Assembly (NCBI RefSeq): GCF_002222615.2
Contig: NZ_CP022412.2
Span: 2,232,001 to 2,296,000 of the forward strand
Direction of reading: 5' to 3'
Length of the DNA: 64,000 nt
Origin: Bacteroides caccae
GTDB taxonomy: Bacteria > Bacteroidota > Bacteroidia > Bacteroidales > Bacteroidaceae
Made by a program: the position numbers and the translations under genes. Below are positions 61,212 through 64,000 of the stretch, piece after piece. Position 1 is the stretch's first letter. Each line of letters opens with the position of its first letter. The notes below the pieces were generated by a model. That model was not told the origin of the DNA and made no database searches. It saw only the letters and a program-made list of their open reading frames with translations.

Positions 61212-62090
61212 TTATATTCTGTCGAGCACCGTTTGAATCAACGTATCAATCGTATTTTTATATCCGGTATTCGCCTCTTTGATAAGGCGGTTGGCTATTA
61301 CCATGCAGACAGTCATGGCCTTGTGTCCCATTAACCGGCTAAGTCCTGCCAAAGCGGAACTCTCCATTTCGAAATTGGTTATCTTGAAACCTTTGTATTC
61401 AAACGCTTCAATTTTATCATTCTGTTTCGGATCTGCCAACGGAATACGGAGCTCACGTCCCTGCGGACCGAAGAAACCTCCGGCGGCAATTGTCACGCCA
61501 CGTACCATATCATCCTTCGCAACCCGGTCAATTAATTCTTCGCTGGCATCAATAACATAGGGCGCAGGAGCACACATATTTCCCGACCACCCCATGTGGT
61601 TGAGGAAAGCACGTTCGAAAGCCAAGTCGCATACAGCATTGCGTCCGGCATAGAAATTCAATAATCCGTCGAAACCGATAGACTTCTGCGAACATACGAA
61701 TGTTCCCACCGGTGTATTTGGCTGTAAACCGCCGCACGTACCGATACGTACTAACTCTAACTGCCGGAACTGTTCTTTTTCTTCTCGTGTCTCGAAGTCG
61801 ATATTGGCTAATGCATCCAGTTCGTTCATTACGATATCGATATTATCGCAACCGATTCCGGTAGAAACGACAGTAATTCGTTTACCTTTATATGTACCCG
61901 TGATTGTCTTGAATTCGCGGCTTTCCACTTCGCATTCTTTGTTTTCGAAATGAGAAGCTACGAGTGCCACACGTCCGGGATCACCAACCAGGATAACTTT
62001 GTCTGCCAACCATTCAGGTTTTACGTGAAGATGGAATACCGAGCCGTCTTCGTTGATAATTAATTCAGAGGATGGAAAGTACTTTTTCAT
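61212..62090 (-). CDS. Uridine phosphorylase-like nucleoside phosphorylase
   Basis: 292 residues from the ATG at 62090; the frame extends to 62201 but lacks support. Family motifs: VILVGDPGRVALVASHF (phosphate site), the STGIGCDNIDIVMNEL active-site stretch, RIGTCGGLQPNTPVGTFV and NFEMESSALAGLSRLMGH, whose Met-Glu-Ser binds ribose. It cleaves uridine (or a related nucleoside) with phosphate to base and ribose-1-phosphate in salvage. From memory, a B. thetaiotaomicron enzyme of this type supports nucleoside and ribose use; this gene may be it. Cytoplasmic, single gene. Confidence 0.88.
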   Translation of the reverse strand: MKKYFPSSELIINEDGSVFHLHVKPEWLADKVILVGDPGRVALVASHFENKECEVESREFKTITGTYKGKRITVVSTGIGCDNIDIVMNELDALANIDFETREEKEQFRQLELVRIGTCGGLQPNTPVGTFVCSQKSIGFDGLLNFYAGRNAVCDLAFERAFLNHMGWSGNMCAPAPYVIDASEELIDRVAKDDMVRGVTIAAGGFFGPQGRELRIPLADPKQNDKIEAFEYKGFKITNFEMESSALAGLSRLMGHKAMTVCMVIANRLIKEANTGYKNTIDTLIQTVLDRI

Positions 62091-62247
62091 GTTATTGAAA
62101 GGTTTTAGTTTTACAATAAGACTGTATCTATAAATACAAACGCCGGAACCGGATTTAAGTTCGGAAGAGGTATCTTTCTTTTTCCGCAGAAAAAAGAGCA
62201 TACATCTTGGAACAGAATTGAAACCGGGTTCCGGCGTTTATAATAAA

Positions 62248-63251
62248 TTATTTGCTCAACGGCTGATTACCGGTGTTTCCTGTTACCGGTTTAGCAATAT
62301 TTTCACGCATGGAAGTATCTGCTTCGATATTTTTCATCCGGTAATAATCCATGATACCCAGATTACCGCTACGGAAGGCTTCTGCCATAGCTTTCGGTAC
62401 TTCTGCTTCTGCTTCTATTACTTTCGCACGAGCTTCCTGCGCTTTGGCTTTCATTTCCTGTTCGGAAGCGACTGCCATTGCACGGCGTTCCTCTGCTTTT
62501 GCCTGCGCAATATTCTTGTCCGCATTAGCCTGATCAATCTGCAAAGCGGCGCCGATGTTCTTACCTATGTCAATATCCGCAATATCGATAGACAGGATTT
62601 CGAAAGCCGTTCCTGCATCCAATCCCTTGCGAAGCACGAGTTTGGAGATAGAATCCGGATTTTCGAGTACTGACTTATGATTTTCGGAAGAACCGATAGA
62701 CGAAACAATACCTTCGCCTACACGGGCAAGAATCGTATCTTCACCTGCACCACCGACCAACTGGCGGATATTGGCACGTACGGTAACACGTGCTTTGGCT
62801 ATCAACTGGATACCGTCTTTAGCAACAGCCGTAACGGGAGGTGTGTCGATAACTTTCGGGTTTACAGACATTTGCACGGCTTCGAATACGTCACGACCTG
62901 CAAGGTCGATAGCGGTAGCCATTTGGAAAGGTAGCTCGATATTCGCTTTCGATGCGGATACCAGCGCATGAACAACCTTTTCAACGTGTCCTCCGGCCAA
63001 ATAGTGGGCTTCCAACTCATCGCGGGTGATGTTTTTCAATCCCGCTTTGTGGGCTTCAATCATTCCCGGCACGATGATATACGGCGGAACGTTACGTATA
63101 CGCATTAGAAATAGTTGTATCAGTGAGATGTTGACTCCCGATACTTTTGCCGACAACCAAAGGAAGAACGGCACGTAATGGAAAAATATTATCAGGAAGA
63201 TAATACCTCCGGCTATCAGAAAGATAGGCAAGTAGAAAGATGATTCCATTG
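62248..63251 (-). CDS. floA: Flotillin-like protein FloA (UPF0365)
   Basis: 333 residues from the ATG at 63251. N-terminal hydrophobic segments (about 4-33), then [29 protein letters not shown], the UPF0365 signature, an SPFH domain (about 70-250), and the Ala/Glu-rich flotillin helix ([32 protein letters not shown]). FloA organises membrane microdomains. Preceded by nfeD, its regular partner, with a 20-base gap. Confidence 0.92.
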
Positions 63252-63271
63252 ATGTTTTTATTAAGTGAATA

Positions 63272-63742
63272 TTATTTTCTGTGTTTCTCAACCATAATTG
63301 TACCGTCGGTGATACGGCTTACGATAATCGGCGTCTTTTCGTTGAGGAAGCCATCTATCGATTTCACCTCCACGATGTTTCCGTTGATTTCTGCATAACC
63401 GATTTGTGCCAGGCGGGTGGTACTGATACCGGTATCGCCTACCTTTACGCTATCCTCTGCACTACGGTCTACCTTAGAATCAATATCTTTTTTCAGAGCC
63501 AGTTTGTCGAGCATTTTCGACCGCATGAACCAGACGAGCGACCCGATACAGGCTACTCCTGATATTCCCAAGGTAATGAATCCCGCTGCCATACCTAGAT
63601 TGGCAAATGCATAGTAATTGGCATAAATGATACAAACCAGTGCAGAGATTCCTGCCAGACTAATACCGGGTATGACAAACAGTTCTACCAGAAACAGTAT
63701 TACTGCGGCGATAATGAGAACGGTGATAATAAGTATATCCAT
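63272..63742 (-). CDS. NfeD-like membrane protein
   Basis: 156 residues. Three to four transmembrane segments in the first 75 residues ([25 protein letters not shown]...), then an OB-fold tail (about 90-155: [33 protein letters not shown]). Short NfeD proteins of this type lack the protease half. They work with flotillins such as FloA, encoded next. Confidence 0.88.
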   Translation of the reverse strand: MDILIITVLIIAAVILFLVELFVIPGISLAGISALVCIIYANYYAFANLGMAAGFITLGISGVACIGSLVWFMRSKMLDKLALKKDIDSKVDRSAEDSVKVGDTGISTTRLAQIGYAEINGNIVEVKSIDGFLNEKTPIIVSRITDGTIMVEKHRK

Positions 63743-63757
63743 AGTTCAGAGTTATTA

Positions 63758-64000
63758 TTATTTTGTTTTTTCCGCGTTTCGTACATTTATTTCAAGAGCA
63801 TCCAGTTCGCCGGACATTTGCAATATTCTCTTTTCCAAATCAAGAATGGCCGGAGTCAATATTGTTTTTTCCTGTTTATTGCCGGTTGCATAACGTAGCC
63901 GCATGCTATTGAGTTTTTCTTCTTGCTGACGATAGTCTTTTTCCATTTGCTGGTAACGTTGGAAGAGTTGTTTGGCCTTGGCCGATTTGAAATCTTTCAG
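63758..64000 (-). CDS. Coiled-coil protein, C-terminal part (runs off the window)
   Basis: The frame is open to the window edge, 80 codons. The residues AKAKQLFQRYQQMEKDYRQQEEKLNSMRLRYATG, then DLEKRILQMSGELDALEINVRNAEK, are helical with heptads. It precedes nfeD by 15 bases and is probably in that operon. Too little is visible to name a family. Confidence 0.6.
   Translation of the reverse strand: MKDFKSAKAKQLFQRYQQMEKDYRQQEEKLNSMRLRYATGNKQEKTILTPAILDLEKRILQMSGELDALEINVRNAEKTK

Overview
The window is bacterial and almost certainly Bacteroides, probably B. thetaiotaomicron or a close relative. Supporting signs are the many TAnnTTTG promoter boxes (the Bacteroides -7 element), a fimbrillin-type lipoprotein, DUF4248 and DUF6078 proteins, a Bacteroides-type class A beta-lactamase, a secreted GH2 glycosidase and MobB/MobC-type mobilization genes. 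The species is inferred from gene content recalled from memory, not from a search.

Layout. 1-2.0 kb: a replication module on the minus strand (DUF4248 protein, helicase-loader-like protein, truncated DnaB-like helicase) with a 22-bp-period palindrome array. 2.2-26.6 kb: core housekeeping and metabolic genes. These include a radical SAM/DUF4130 DNA-repair pair, a GH2 beta-galactosidase and a Kv-type channel bracketed by inverted copies of a MITE-like repeat, a lytic transglycosylase, an Fpg/Nei-like glycosylase, an SDR-lipocalin fusion, a hybrid histidine kinase, a MATE pump, a fimbrillin lipoprotein, a RluA-type pseudouridine synthase, acetyltransferases and a lipoprotein beta-lactamase. A second 22-bp-period palindrome array lies upstream of the beta-lactamase.

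26.8-30.6 kb is a McrBC operon with a third gene that looks like an extra PD-(D/E)XK nuclease. 30.7-33.1 kb holds an alcohol dehydrogenase, an rRNA/tRNA 2'-O-methyltransferase and YjbQ.

33.17-57.96 kb is, I argue, one 24.8-kb integrative mobilizable island inserted in the 3' end of mnmE. A 13-bp direct repeat (ATTTGCCGATGCA, encoding the C-I-G-K end of MnmE) lies at both ends, and the left copy would itself restore an in-frame C-I-G-K-stop. Next to the right end are a tyrosine integrase and a protein with several HTH modules; farther in are an excisionase-like protein, an AAA protein, MobC, a relaxase and a possible oriT. The cargo is anti-invader: a type I restriction system with two HsdM genes, two HsdS genes separated by a second tyrosine recombinase, and HsdR, followed by a DUF262/HNH (GmrSD-like) protein and a 1206-residue membrane-anchored YobI-like P-loop ATPase. 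Three identical in-frame 19-bp repeats in the two hsdS genes mark target-recognition-domain cassettes that the neighbouring recombinase may reassort.

57.9-64 kb returns to core genes: mnmE, a decayed hybrid histidine kinase, an NAD(P)-binding protein, a uridine phosphorylase-like enzyme and a FloA/NfeD membrane operon. I saw no rRNA, tRNA or CRISPR array.
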